Notes under the pieces: generated by a model
Told to the model about the DNA's origin: nothing
Seen by the model: only the letters and a program-made list of their open reading frames with translations
Database searches by the model: none
Source: Stenocarpella maydis
Taxonomy: Eukaryota > Ascomycota > Sordariomycetes > Diaporthales > Diaporthaceae
Length of the DNA stretch: 64,000 bases
Direction: 5' to 3'
Assembly: GCA_002270565.1 (NCBI GenBank)
Contig: NQMI01000029.1
Coordinates: forward strand, 94,521-158,520
In this document: one piece after another, positions 42,539 to 59,042 of the stretch
Layout of the letters: each line of letters opens with the position of its first letter
Position numbering within the stretch: the stretch's first letter is position 1
Made by a program: the position numbers and the translations under genes

Positions 42539-44673
42539 TTCTTGTTCGTCTCGTACGGGCGGATGGTGCTCGGATGGCTTCGGTGGTAGCTGCAGCCTCG
42601 CCCTGATGGTGGCGGGAAGGAAGCTGGTGAGTGATGGGCCTCGACCTTGCCCCGTGCGGTGTGCTGGAGCAGGTGAGAGAGGAGCGGGTTCCACTTGTCT
42701 GTCGGTCGCGTGGGCGCGGGCGTGGGCGTGGGCGCTGTGGTGGTAGTCGTGTTCCTGTTCCTGTTCCTGTGCCTGTGCCTGTGCCTGTGCCTGTAAGGGG
42801 CGAGGCAGGAAAACGTGGTCAAGGGGGGCTTGTGCTCGCGGGTGCGTGTCGAGAGAGGCGGAACTGGCGGGACGGTGATCAAGATCAAGTAGCCCGGCAG
42901 AAGCAGGGGGCCGGCGGGACTCCTGTTGGTGAGGGCGAACGCGGTGAGAGATGGCCCCGTTCTGGCAGGTGTGGGATGTATGTTTGGTCTGGGAGAGAGG
43001 GATCTCGGGCAGACTCTAGCATGGTGGCTATAGTCGTGGGGACGTGGTGGGTCCGTTAAAAGGAGAACCCGTCCGGTTTATCTGGTGTTCCCTGTCGTGC
43101 GCGGGGCCAGGCGGTGATTGTATTGTGTAAGGGCAAATAGGCGGCGGCACACCGTCTTTGACACAGAACAACGAGTGGGTTCTGGGGTATAGCTTGTGCC
43201 TGGCGTGTGTGGGATAAAACATGCAGCCACGCAGCAGTGCAAGTAGTGTGTGTACACTACGGTCGCCGTCGACGATATATGCCTGGCCTTGCCCTCAGAC
43301 GGGCCGGGCGGGCGGCACGGCAGGGGACTCTAGACTCGGTGCGGGATGGCAGTGTATGCTCAGATTGTGCAGCTGAGATCTGGGCTCTGCCCTGCACAAG
43401 CGGAGCAGTTGCATAAACCCTCAGGTCCCCGATTGGTATAGGATTGACGTGCTGGGTCTGCAGCTCTCAGCAGACCAATCCCTGTTTGTTCTGGTCGTGG
43501 TCTTGGTTCCTGGTCCTGGTCCTGGTCTTGGTCTCGGTCCCCCGTCACTTGCCCTGCTTGTCTCTTCTCTCCGCTTTGGTGGTGTGGTGTGTTGTCTCGC
43601 TCCCCAGTGTCGTGACCAGATGATATCTACCTCAGCGGCAGTTGGCGGATGGGCCGCGACCCCGGTACCAGTGTATTATGTAAATGGCGGCAGCCCCGAT
43701 TTCCTCTTGCCTTTTGTCTGAGCCTGTGCTCGCTGGCTCGGCGACTACTGCTCGCTGACGTATTCGGCCCTCGAGCTGCCTCGGCTGCTAGGCAGTGTTT
43801 CCGTTTTCCCCCCTCCCGAGGTCCTTTTGCACTGCCAAGTTGCACGATGTGCGTTTTGTGTCGATCAAGACGATGGGATGGTGGGGTTCGCTGCAACCTG
43901 GGAAGGCTGCAGAGTTAAACGAAGAGCCGAACGGGAACAGTGATGAGTGAGAAGACAGCCGTGTGAGTGCAGAGAGCCGTGCGGGGGAAGTTGGTCCTCT
44001 CTGGTAGATGTGCTTGCTAGCAGATGTGAGAGAGAGCATTTCCCCATTGTTACGTTCCACGGCCGCCGACCCAACGGTTGACTGGGAAAACTCAAGAATT
44101 ATACTTGCTTGCATTCAAGATTCTGCCAAGGTCATGCAAAGGCGTCGTCACTGGGTCAGCGTCGAGTCCGGCCCAGTCAGTGTGTTGTTGCTGTGGTGGC
44201 TGGGTTGCTGAGGAATTCTAGGGGTCCAACCCGGCCACCACCTTGCACCTACGGAAACCTACCTCTATAGGTATGACGCTGAATGCGGCAGGCCTTGCCT
44301 CGCCCTGCCCTGCTTGCCTGCCTTGCATCCACAGGTGGCAACTGAACTCACTACATTCCTCTCATCAACCTCTCGCCAGCCTTGTCTTTTTGAAGGCGCC
44401 CTCGTTGGCAGGTCACCTAAAACAGTCTTGAGACCTGCATGGTTGATCGCCCTGAGCTTGACGAGACTGATCACGAGACTGATGGGATTGCTGGCACGGT
44501 CAACGTCACAGGTAGTTGCAGCAGCGGTGGTGGTGAACATCAGACCTTGGACAATGTAGCTTTATCGCTGTGGTAAAAGCCAATCCTTTACAAACAGACA
44601 GGCTTGACCGTACCGCCTCAAAAAAGATATTCCAAGGCTCTTGTCCAGGAGGCATTCCCGCTCAGGCCTCTAC
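42539..44673. other. Intergenic region upstream of the coiled-coil gene and 3' of TIF6
   Basis: This holds the leader and promoter of the coiled-coil gene, with hexanucleotide arrays at 42751-42794 and 43491-43540, and the 3' flank of TIF6. Frames on both strands lack domains. I see no gene. Confidence 0.55.
42751..42794 (+). repeat. Compound hexanucleotide array (CCTGTT)(CCTGTG)
   Basis: Three CCTGTT units pass into four CCTGTG units, about 215 bp upstream of the coiled-coil gene start. A related (GGTCCT)-type array is at 43491-43540. Confidence 0.9.
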
Positions 44674-45639
44674 TCAGTAGAAGGACTCCACCATGGTCTC
44701 CTTCATGCTGGTGTTGATGTTGCCCGGTGCGGCGCCCTCGCCAAGCCTGAAGACGCTCTCGATGACACTCAGCTCCGTCGCCGTGGTGTCCAGCCCCGTC
44801 ACTGCCATCCAGTCGTTGACCACCATGCCGCCTCCAACCACCGAGCTGCCCCGATTGACCGAGCCGGCCACGAGGGGCACCTGCAGCAGGCTGGACAGCT
44901 CGTCCTGGTCGCTTATTGATGTCTTTGGGTGCACCAGGCCACCCTGGTTTGAGAGCGCCATGTAGGATCCCACCAGAACGTTGTCGGCCACCGTTTGTCT
45001 GAACACCTCGACGCCCAGCACGTCTGCGATGATCTCCTCCGTCTCGCGCTCCAGGTCCGGGTGGACCAGGGCGATGTGGTCGTTTGCTACAATCACGTTG
45101 CCTAGCGCCGACAGGCGCTCCTCTATCCGCTGGATTTTCACCTCTTCAGGGAGGGCATTTCGGATGTGCTGGAGTTCTTGGTCTGTTGTGCTGGTGGGCA
45201 CCAGGAGGCCTTTCCGGTTACTGGTGCGACACTCAAGGTCAGCAGCAAGTTCTACCTGGCCGCCCTGCCCTTCTCACTTCGCCGAGGAAGGAAGGCCAGG
45301 CCAGGCCGATCCGAACGGGTCCAGACCAGACCAGACCAGACCAGGTGCGTCAAGGCTTACCCTGTTGTTAACCTGCCGACGATACGGGTACCGGCGATGG
45401 TGGTTCTGACGATGGGGATGACATCTTGCAACTCGGCCTCGAAGATGCTGTAGAAGTTCTCGCTTGCGCCGATGGCCGTGAGCGCGTACGAGTTTGTAAG
45501 GGTAGAGAAGACCCCGACCCTGCAGTGTGGGTTGTCGCCCAGTCAGCACGCGGCGCACCTCTCTCTGTTTGAGACGATCGCGGGGCCGCGGGGTAGATGC
45601 TTACTCGTTGGAGTTCTCAAACTGTGCTCGAACCGCCAT
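44674..45639 (-). CDS. TIF6: Eukaryotic translation initiation factor 6 (ribosome anti-association factor)
   Basis: Exons 45639-45605, 45519-45361 and 45220-44674 give 246 aa, the normal length for eIF6. Introns are 85 and 140 nt, donors GTAAGC in both, acceptors CAG. The protein reads [20 protein letters not shown] at the start, then [19 protein letters not shown], the [19 protein letters not shown] segment created across intron 2, and [16 protein letters not shown] near the C-terminus; these are the repeats of the five-fold pentein fold. eIF6 binds pre-60S ribosomes in the nucleolus and cytoplasm and blocks premature joining with 40S until released. Intron 2 contains a (CCAGA) array at about 45319-45344. 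Confidence 0.97.
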
Positions 45640-46472
45640 GATTGGGATTGCTTATTTCGCCTTTTTGAGTAGATATGAGTTTGTGTGAAACCGTAGGAAT
45701 GGATAGAGTCGAAGGATAGAGTCGAATCGTCTTTTCGCAAGAGTTGCTTTGCGATTGTGTTACTGATGGAGAATTTTTGGGGCGGCCGGGAAGGGTCGAG
45801 CTTTATCTGCAATCGTCGGCAGGGAAGGAAGCAGTGGCTCGGATGGACGAAATGCAAAACGACAGCCAAACAAGCTCGACTCCGAGCACCCAATCTTTTT
45901 TTTTTTTGCCTTCCCCCTTCCTCACACAGCCGGGGTCAAAATGACTACCACACGCAGGCGGGCACATGGGCTGGCTCAAAGACTTCGATATGATATGATG
46001 GCCGGTGAGTCAAAGCTGTCAAACAACAACTGTGGCGTTGCTCTCCCCCCAGTCCGCATCGCCACCCCTCCAACCATCAGTCCCAAAACGGGAAGGCCCG
46101 CGCTGTAGTCATACAGCATCACATCTTGCGACCAGTGGGGTTTAAGCAGGGCCCAGCCGGGTCCAGCCATTCAGCTTCGAGTTGCCAATGCCCTCGTTCA
46201 TTCCGGTACGTTTTCTTCATCGTCGACTGTCTGTTGGTAACCAGCGCCATTCCCGTCGTTTCCCCAAGGTATCTCGACACATTATTACTGTACATTTTTC
46301 CTGCCTTCGCCCTTAAATATGCTTTGCCTACCCACAAATGCGGGTCTCTCCCCGATACTCGCAGTGGAGATCGTTATTTTGCTGAGCATACCCCGACCAG
46401 CATCAGCCATCCGTACATCTACTGCAAAGCTTTTTGCTCACATCTGACCATTCCGTCCTTCAGTGAAAGCCA
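45640..46472. other. Short spacer between TIF6 and AOS1
   Basis: Promoter and leader of TIF6 plus 3' flank of AOS1, both on the minus strand. A T run at about 45895-45907 is visible. No gene. Confidence 0.6.
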
Positions 46473-48181
46473 TCAGCCACTTCGGTGTGATCCGCCAGCG
46501 CCTGTAACCGGGCCTGCGCTTGGGCCGGTACCTGCACCAGTGAAGCTCGCCTGGGCCTCATTCGTGCCAGCAGCCGCACTGTTGAATTGTGGCTGCACGC
46601 CAACAGTGCCCATGGGCGCGCCGTTGAAACCCATGTCCATCGGTTGCAGTCCCATAGGCAACATCGATGGATCGCCCATCAGCCCGTTCATGTCTCCGTT
46701 GCCCATCCCGGGAATTCCAGCCATACCGCCGAGCCCCATGGAAAGAAGTGACGCCCCGAGGGCGCCATCCGGGTGGAGAGGATACAGGCTGGCCTCCATG
46801 GTGTTGCCGTCGAAGATGACAGTGTTCTGTATGGGCTGCTGCGTCTGGCCGAGCACATTGATGACATCCTGCGCCAACTGTCCACCAAGGATGGCAGTAA
46901 CAGGAGCAACCTCGCACCCGATATTCTGCAAGAAACTGCGCAGGAACTCAGCCGTGAGGGTCTCCCCCGGCAGTTGGAGGTCCTTGTGCTTCTGGGTTGC
47001 CGATTTCGTGAATGCCGCCAGGTCGGCCTGGTTCGGCCCAGGGTTGCGACCATTGTGGGACGTCTGGAACTCCCACAACGCCCGAAGGCAAGACAAGGCC
47101 GGGCTGACGGCTTTGAGGCGCCGCTTGCTCTTGGTGTATTCTTCGGGTAAGAAGGCGCCGTCGCTGGAGAGCAACCACGTGCTGTAGACCTCCTTCTTGG
47201 AGACAATTTCCATCACCTTCCCGTTCTCCTTCTTAGTGTCGACCTGGAAGACTTGGCGTGTCCTCGTCTCGGCCTTCACCTCGGTGGGTACGTTTGGTTT
47301 CTCCCGCTCAATCGAGAATGTGTGCTCGATCAAGTCGGCGAAGATGAAGCCGTACAGACCATGTGTACCAGCAGCGTAGAAGGGCCGCATGTTCAGGCGC
47401 GTCGCCGTGTTGATGATGTTGAGGGCATCAGGGTCCAGGTCGGTCGCGATAACCATGTCGAAAAGGGCAAAGTAACTCGCGCCTTTGAACCGCACATCGT
47501 CCGTGTCGGCAATGACGGTGACGCGCGGGTTCAGCTTCTGGACCTGAGGCAACGCTGCCTGGGCCCTATTCTTTCCTAGATGGCCTTCCTTCTCAGACAG
47601 GAAGAACTGGGACCCTAGGTCGGCCTCGGTGACATTTTCATGGTCGATGATAGTCAACGACCCTATGCCTGCCAGTACCAGGTTCTTGGCGATCTCGTTC
47701 CCCAGGCCCTTCATCGTGATAAGCAGCACGTTCGTGTTGCGGATTTTTTGCTGGGCAGCCATGCCCCAGAGACGTATTTGCCTGTCATACAACGCGATCT
47801 CGTCTGCGAAAGAGTGAGTATTTGGAGAATTGACAAGGCAGGAGTGGGCCTACCGTTGCTGATGTTGTTCTGGGGCATGCTCAGCATGCCATTGGCATCC
47901 ATGGAGCCGTCGGTCATGAGCATGGGCATCATCATTGGCATGTTCATGAGGGCCTCTGGCCCCAGCATGCTGCCGTCCTGTGGCAGCATGGAGAGCAGGT
48001 TCAGGTCTGTTGGCATGCCAGCCTGCATGGGGAGATTTGAGAAGTCGCCATGCTGCATGGGATTGGTATGTGCATCAGGTGCTGGCTGAGGCTGGTTCGC
48101 GTTGGAAGATGCTGGCTGGGCGGCTGTAGGCGCGGAAGTGCCATCCTCCTGGCCGTGGGCCGTTTGCGCTGGGTGATCCAT
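46473..48181 (-). CDS. AOS1: SUMO-activating enzyme E1 subunit AOS1 (SAE1-like)
   Basis: Exons 48181-47854 and 47803-46473, intron 50 nt (GTAGGC...CAG), encode 552 aa. The E1/ThiF fold occupies about residues 110-440: DEIALYDRQIRLWG, then LLITMKGLGNEIAKNLVLAG (nucleotide-binding loop), SLTIIDHENVTEADLGSQFF, and a later GGQLAQDVINVL helix. As expected for AOS1 there is no catalytic-cysteine domain; it pairs with UBA2 to adenylate SUMO in the nucleus. Yeast Aos1 is about 350 aa, so this one is much longer: residues 1-109 are a Gln/Asn/Pro extension that becomes Met-rich, and about 445-552 form a second Met/Gly/Pro-rich tail. The first exon covers almost exactly the N-terminal extension. A 353-codon plus-strand frame over the C-terminal half is a shadow. 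Confidence 0.93.
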
Positions 48182-49698
48182 CGTGGGTGGGTTGGGAAGA
48201 GTGGTGGTGCCAGGGCTTCAATGAGGCGTGAGGGTTGAGAGGGACACTGGTTGTCCAACAAGTTCCAGCAAGAGAGGCTCTATGCCCGATAATGAGAGGA
48301 ACGGTGCTCAGTGAGATAGATGAAAGGATGGGTCTTGTTGCCCGTCTGCAATGCTCTCGGTCGCGGGCCCTCTACACTTGGGCAGCTGAAGTTTCGTATG
48401 CTGAGTGTTCCCGAGGTGTGTCTGTTTGCCAGTGGGTACGTATTTGCAGTGCTCGGCGTAAGCCCGTCGCTGCCGAGCCTGACACTCGAGCGCGATGGCA
48501 CACCTTTGAATGCAATGAGTCTTGCCCCCGGTGAGCTTCAGGGCGGGCGCCTGGTGGTGGGAGTTAAGCAGATTGAAAGGTGGCAGATGTCTAAGCCGTA
48601 GTCTGAAGCTCAGTCAGGGTCGTTGCGCTGCAAGCTCCCAACCAGTAGGCAGCTCTTTCAGCTTGTACTCCGTATGTAGTCCGGGGCACACCCTTGCACC
48701 ACGCAAGCTCCGAGGTACCAAGGTACCCCCGGTGAGGTGCATTCCTACCTAGGTACTTAAACCAGTACTCCGTGCCTGTTACTGACGTAGTGTAGTACAG
48801 GCCTCTGGCCCACTGGGTTTGCTGACCAGGCTGATCCGAGCACGCACATCTCGCCCTACTGAGCAGGACGTGCGTGCAGGGGTATTTACTACCTACATCG
48901 GTAGGTATTGTAGGTATATAAATGGTTCAGGCTGGCAGGCTGCATTCCTACTGCAAGTACCTGCTTTTGGGGCATTTATCTAACTTTATCACCTCATCCA
49001 CTCGTGCCAGTCTCGGAACGCCTTTACCCGCTCTATAGTGTAGATAGATTTTATACCCTGCTGGAGACCTTGTAAGACGGAATACCCTCTTGTACTGCGT
49101 GGACATAACAATCTTGCCTCGTGCTCCACGTAGATTCACCAAGGGTCGTTTCATCATTGGAGAACGCTGTCTCTGAATTACAGCACTTCAGTGGGATGCC
49201 CACCAGTCGCCCAGGCAGATAGCGTACCTCCGTATGATGGACGATCCGCTTAGTGATAATCAGAAGAATAACGGGGTGAGGGGCTGTCGCTGCCGTGCTT
49301 CCTTTCAGTGCAGAGTAGACCACAAACTGCCTGGCTGGACTAGACTAAAGAACACCCGCATTCAGTGGTCCCTGTCGGCACTGACGTCGCACCTCACCTT
49401 CCCTCTCATCGGCCCAAACGCACATCGACCAACGAACGTCCATCGACCAACGGGCCACTCCTCCGTGCGACCCCGTCACAACCCACCGTCCCATCTCTTG
49501 TCAACCCAACCCGGCCCATACACATCGCACTCTCTGCACAGTCAGTCAGGCACTGCTCTGACCCACGGCTCACGCACTGCTGCCAAACAGCCTCAGCTGT
49601 CGGACCCCACGTCACCCTGTCCAGCCGCCGTTGGAACAGGTGCGGCGCTTCATTATTGGGCGCCCGTCTCTCGCCCGCACTGCCATCTTTGTCTGGAA
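48182..49698. other. Divergent promoter region between AOS1 and the 578-aa unknown gene
   Basis: The 1.5 kb contains two TACTCCGT motif copies (about 48665 and 48766), a CCTACCTAGGTA element at about 48745 and an AGGTA-rich stretch at about 48886-48918. From about 49380 the plus strand is C/A-rich like a fungal leader. No other gene is supported; the minus frame at 48948-49157 has no domain. Confidence 0.55.
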
Positions 49699-51758
49699 AT
49701 GCCCGTGAGTGATAGGTAGATACCCTGCATCTGCTGCTCGGTCCCGCCCTCGCCCACAACCACCACCCGTCATCACCATCCATCACTCTAACTTGAAATC
49801 CCCACCCCAGTACCAAGACCAACGCCGTTTGCTGGACTTCTCTCAGGCCGAAGTACGAGGTGACGACGAACTAGAACGAATCATCAACCGGGTACGCAAC
49901 GCGGAGCAACGCCTGACGAGGAACCGTTTGCTACAGAGGGTAGCAATCGGAGGGGACCCTGAACTAGACCCGCGTACAGGTCGGGAGCGAGAAGCTTTGG
50001 AGGCCGCCGCCGAGGGGACCACGACGAGACCAAGACCCCGCCCAGGCCTTACAAGTAGCGACGGGGAGACTGCTTCTCCCGGAGCCATGTCTGCCAACCA
50101 ACGGGATCTCCAACGCAGATTCTCACGCGAACCTGCACCCCGGCACCCGGAGCCCCTACCAAGCTTCGCGAGCCTGGCCTCTGCGACATCCCTCCCGCCT
50201 CTGCGCTCCCTAGGCACCCGGCGAGGCTCGGCAACCTCCACGCCGACTGGCCCCAGTGCGCGCCCGCCACGCCAGCGACTTGCCGAGAGATGGCTTGACC
50301 GATACCGAACTTCTGAGAACCGAACATCGAACACCACTAGCTTTGAAGACCTAGAGTACGATCTGGACGATGCGAATACCCAACTACGTGCGCTTCTAGA
50401 GTACACCAATACCGCCATGATGTCTTCCCCACTGAGCCCGACTTCCCATTCACACACCCCCTACCCCGAACAGGCTGAGGACAGCCGTCGCGTAAAACGG
50501 CGCAAGCTGGATTATGAGAGGACCGGGTCCAGCTTCAAGGGTTTCCGCTATGGCAAGTACGGCCAGATCGAGCCTGGCCAACTGAAGATGGAGATTGAGA
50601 GCTGCGACGGCGGAATGTATGCCGACAGCAACATCAACCCTCCGGAGAGCATTCTGAAGAGGGACAATTCTGTCTATTGCACAAAGCGTAACCGCTGCAA
50701 TATTGTGCTGAAGCATCAAGGCGCCACCGTCTTCACCCTGACCGAGCTGGTCATCAGGGCCCCAAGTGCCAACTACTCGTCACCGTAGGTCTCCTGAATA
50801 AATCGCATGGCCAAGGGGGAAGCTAACCTCGGCCAGGGTCCGGGAGGGCATGGTCTTTGTGTCCATGTCCTGCGATGAGGTCCTAAACAGGACCGCTCAG
50901 TACCAGGTCCAGTACGTCCCACGCGACGACACGAACACGTCCGCAGAACGGTTACCGGTAACGACCGTGCGGCACAACTATGACGGGACGGTGGCGTCCA
51001 TAAGCCGTTCGCGCCAGAGGCGTATCAACCTCAACGCCCGTCTGGAGGAGGCCTTGGAGCACAAGGCGGCAGTATTTCCTGTCGAACCTCTACCCTTCCC
51101 TGTGACCATAGCCACGGACTGCAGTGACACAGAGGAGTCACCGGTGCCTCGCGTGCTTCAAAGGCAAGCACCCCCGCCAAATAGGATTGGCCCCCTGCCG
51201 TTCGAGAGTGATGACAGTGAGGACGGCGAGAACGGGTTCGCCCCTTGGAATGACGATGCCGGTTTCGATGACGACGACGACAGCACGCCGCCACCGGCGC
51301 CCCCTCCCGTGGGCCGAGATGCGCAGGAAATGACGCTGGCTGAAGCGGCCGAGGCATCCCAGCTTGCCACACAGGAGGCCGTGAGGGCGGTTGGCGGTGA
51401 ACTGCTTGCACCGCACGCCAAGTTCTACATCGAGAAGGAAAAGAACAGGTGCACCATTAAATTTGACCCTCCGATCTCAGGGAGGTATATCCTCCTCAAG
51501 ATGTACCATCCAACGTACGTATTTCGAGACCATAGCTGTCATATTGTTATCCATTCCGTGGGGCGTGGGGCATGGGGAGTAAGGCGCCAGGGTCCCAGAA
51601 GGGACTGCAGATTATTAATCTTGCTCTCGACCTTATTGGGTTGGACTTATGAACGAGCGCTGACTGAGCAACTGAACAGGTCAAATATCGACGTCCAGGG
51701 TGTCTTTGCGAAAGGATTCGCTGGTCCACGCTACTTTCCCAGTGCAGATCTGCGATAA
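49699..51758 (+). CDS. Conserved-looking protein of unknown function
   Basis: Four exons, 49699-49704, 49811-50784, 50837-51514 and 51680-51758, give 578 aa. Exon 1 is only ATG-CCC before a GTGAGT donor; introns are 106, 52 and 165 nt with CTAAC or similar branch sites. The alternative GTG start at 49709 is inside intron 1. Residues 1-50 are helical and charged; 60-230 are Pro/Ser/Thr/Arg-rich. Two blocks look folded and conserved: about 270-370 (FRYGKYGQIEPGQLKMEI, ESILKRDNSVYCTKRNRC, VLKHQGATVFTLTELVIRAP, EGMVFVSMS) and the last ~55 residues (KFYIEKEKNRCTIKFDPP, YILLKMYHPTSNIDVQGV, FAGPRYFP). Between them is an acidic Pro-rich linker. The alternation of strands and the LLKM...NIDVQ ending remind me of galactose-binding-like beta sandwiches, but this is a guess. 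No function assigned. Confidence 0.8.
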
Positions 51759-52958
51759 ACCAAGATCCAGGTGGGATGGGGATTGGGAGAGGGGCGTTTC
51801 CTCTGGTGCTGAAGGGCTTTTGGAAGACGGAAACAACACTTATCCGCCTTTCTCCATGCCACTTCAATGACGCGATGGAGATCTCCCGGGGGGAGGGTAC
51901 TACTGCCATGGCCATTCCTTGGAGGGCTAGCCTGTGCTGGCGGTAAACATTGAATGCGAGCTTATTGCATGGTCAATAAACCTCAGTCTTGTACGATGAG
52001 CTACCCAGCTGACGAAGATACCTTGGTGCTTGTGTCGGCCGTGATATTGTCTCGTCAAAATAATTTTGCTGGTGAAATATGTCCCGGTCCCTGATAAGGA
52101 CAAGACCACGTTTGTAGTTTTAAGTTAATGACGGCTGGATGACGGTCTTTGGATCCGTCGAGGATGATCAAATCCAGAATAGTAGCAGCCCTGTGGATAG
52201 GACAGGTGAGATAGTGTAAATAGTGTACACAAACCTTAGTGGCGGCGCACAGGACGGCTTGGCTCCCGAGACGTTGCATGGAGCTGCATGGATTAGCCCG
52301 CTTATCAGGCACATCCGGGTAGCCCACCGATAGCCGCAGGAGCTTACTCCGTACAGTAGCTTGCTTTGCCACTACCGGCAGAACCGCGAAGAAAGATTGC
52401 TGCATTACCTGCGTGCCTGGGGCGCGGGTTGGTCAATCGACAGACGGGGCAGACTGGGCTGGGCAGACTGGTCGTCCAGCGTTTTGAGAACTTTTCCGTC
52501 TTTGCCTTAAAAGAAGAGAAGGTAATTGTTCTTCAGAACCAGAACAATTCTCGCGAAAGAAATCGCCATTGGCAGACTAATGCCATCTGATGTTAAAGAA
52601 AACGTCATTGGCTCGGATCTAATCACTTCTCAACCCCGAGTTCCAAACAGCCCATCCGGAGAGGCGAACCCAAACCGTTGGAACCACTCAAATCTTTTCT
52701 GTGCCTTCTCCCCCCCCCCTCTTCTGTTTTCTTTGTCCATGTACCTGGGGCAGCCGTTTTGCCTTCCATACAAAACCTGCTCCGGCAAGCCAAACACCTC
52801 GGCCGTAGACACACACCACAGCGACTATTTCACTCTCCGACGGCGCACAGACAGACCGCACAGTACTCCGTAGTATGCCCTCAGACCGCCATTGACAAGC
52901 CGCGCAAACCACCACCGAGGCCCAGCCGAAACACCCTCTCCCCTCTCTTCACCCGGAG
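51759..52958. other. Intergenic region upstream of the ABC transporter gene
   Basis: Contains an AATAAA at about 51975 (possible poly(A) signal of the upstream gene), two TACTCCGT motif copies (about 52345 and 52863) and a C run at about 52710. The last 100 nt are C/A-rich leader sequence. No gene. Confidence 0.6.
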
Positions 52959-58968
<6,010 letters not shown>

Positions 58969-59007
58969 GTGGGCAAGGGGGTGGGTTCGTGACTACATGT
59001 ATGGTTT

Positions 59008-59042
<35 letters not shown>

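Noticed and set aside
42631..43059. Frames rich in Val-Pro or His-Arg repeats upstream of the coiled-coil gene
   Set aside because: They are translations of the CCTGTT/CCTGTG hexanucleotide array.
46126..47187. 353-codon plus-strand frame over AOS1
   Set aside because: Antisense to the E1 fold and the Met-rich tail; Pro/Ser composition mirrors the complementary codons.
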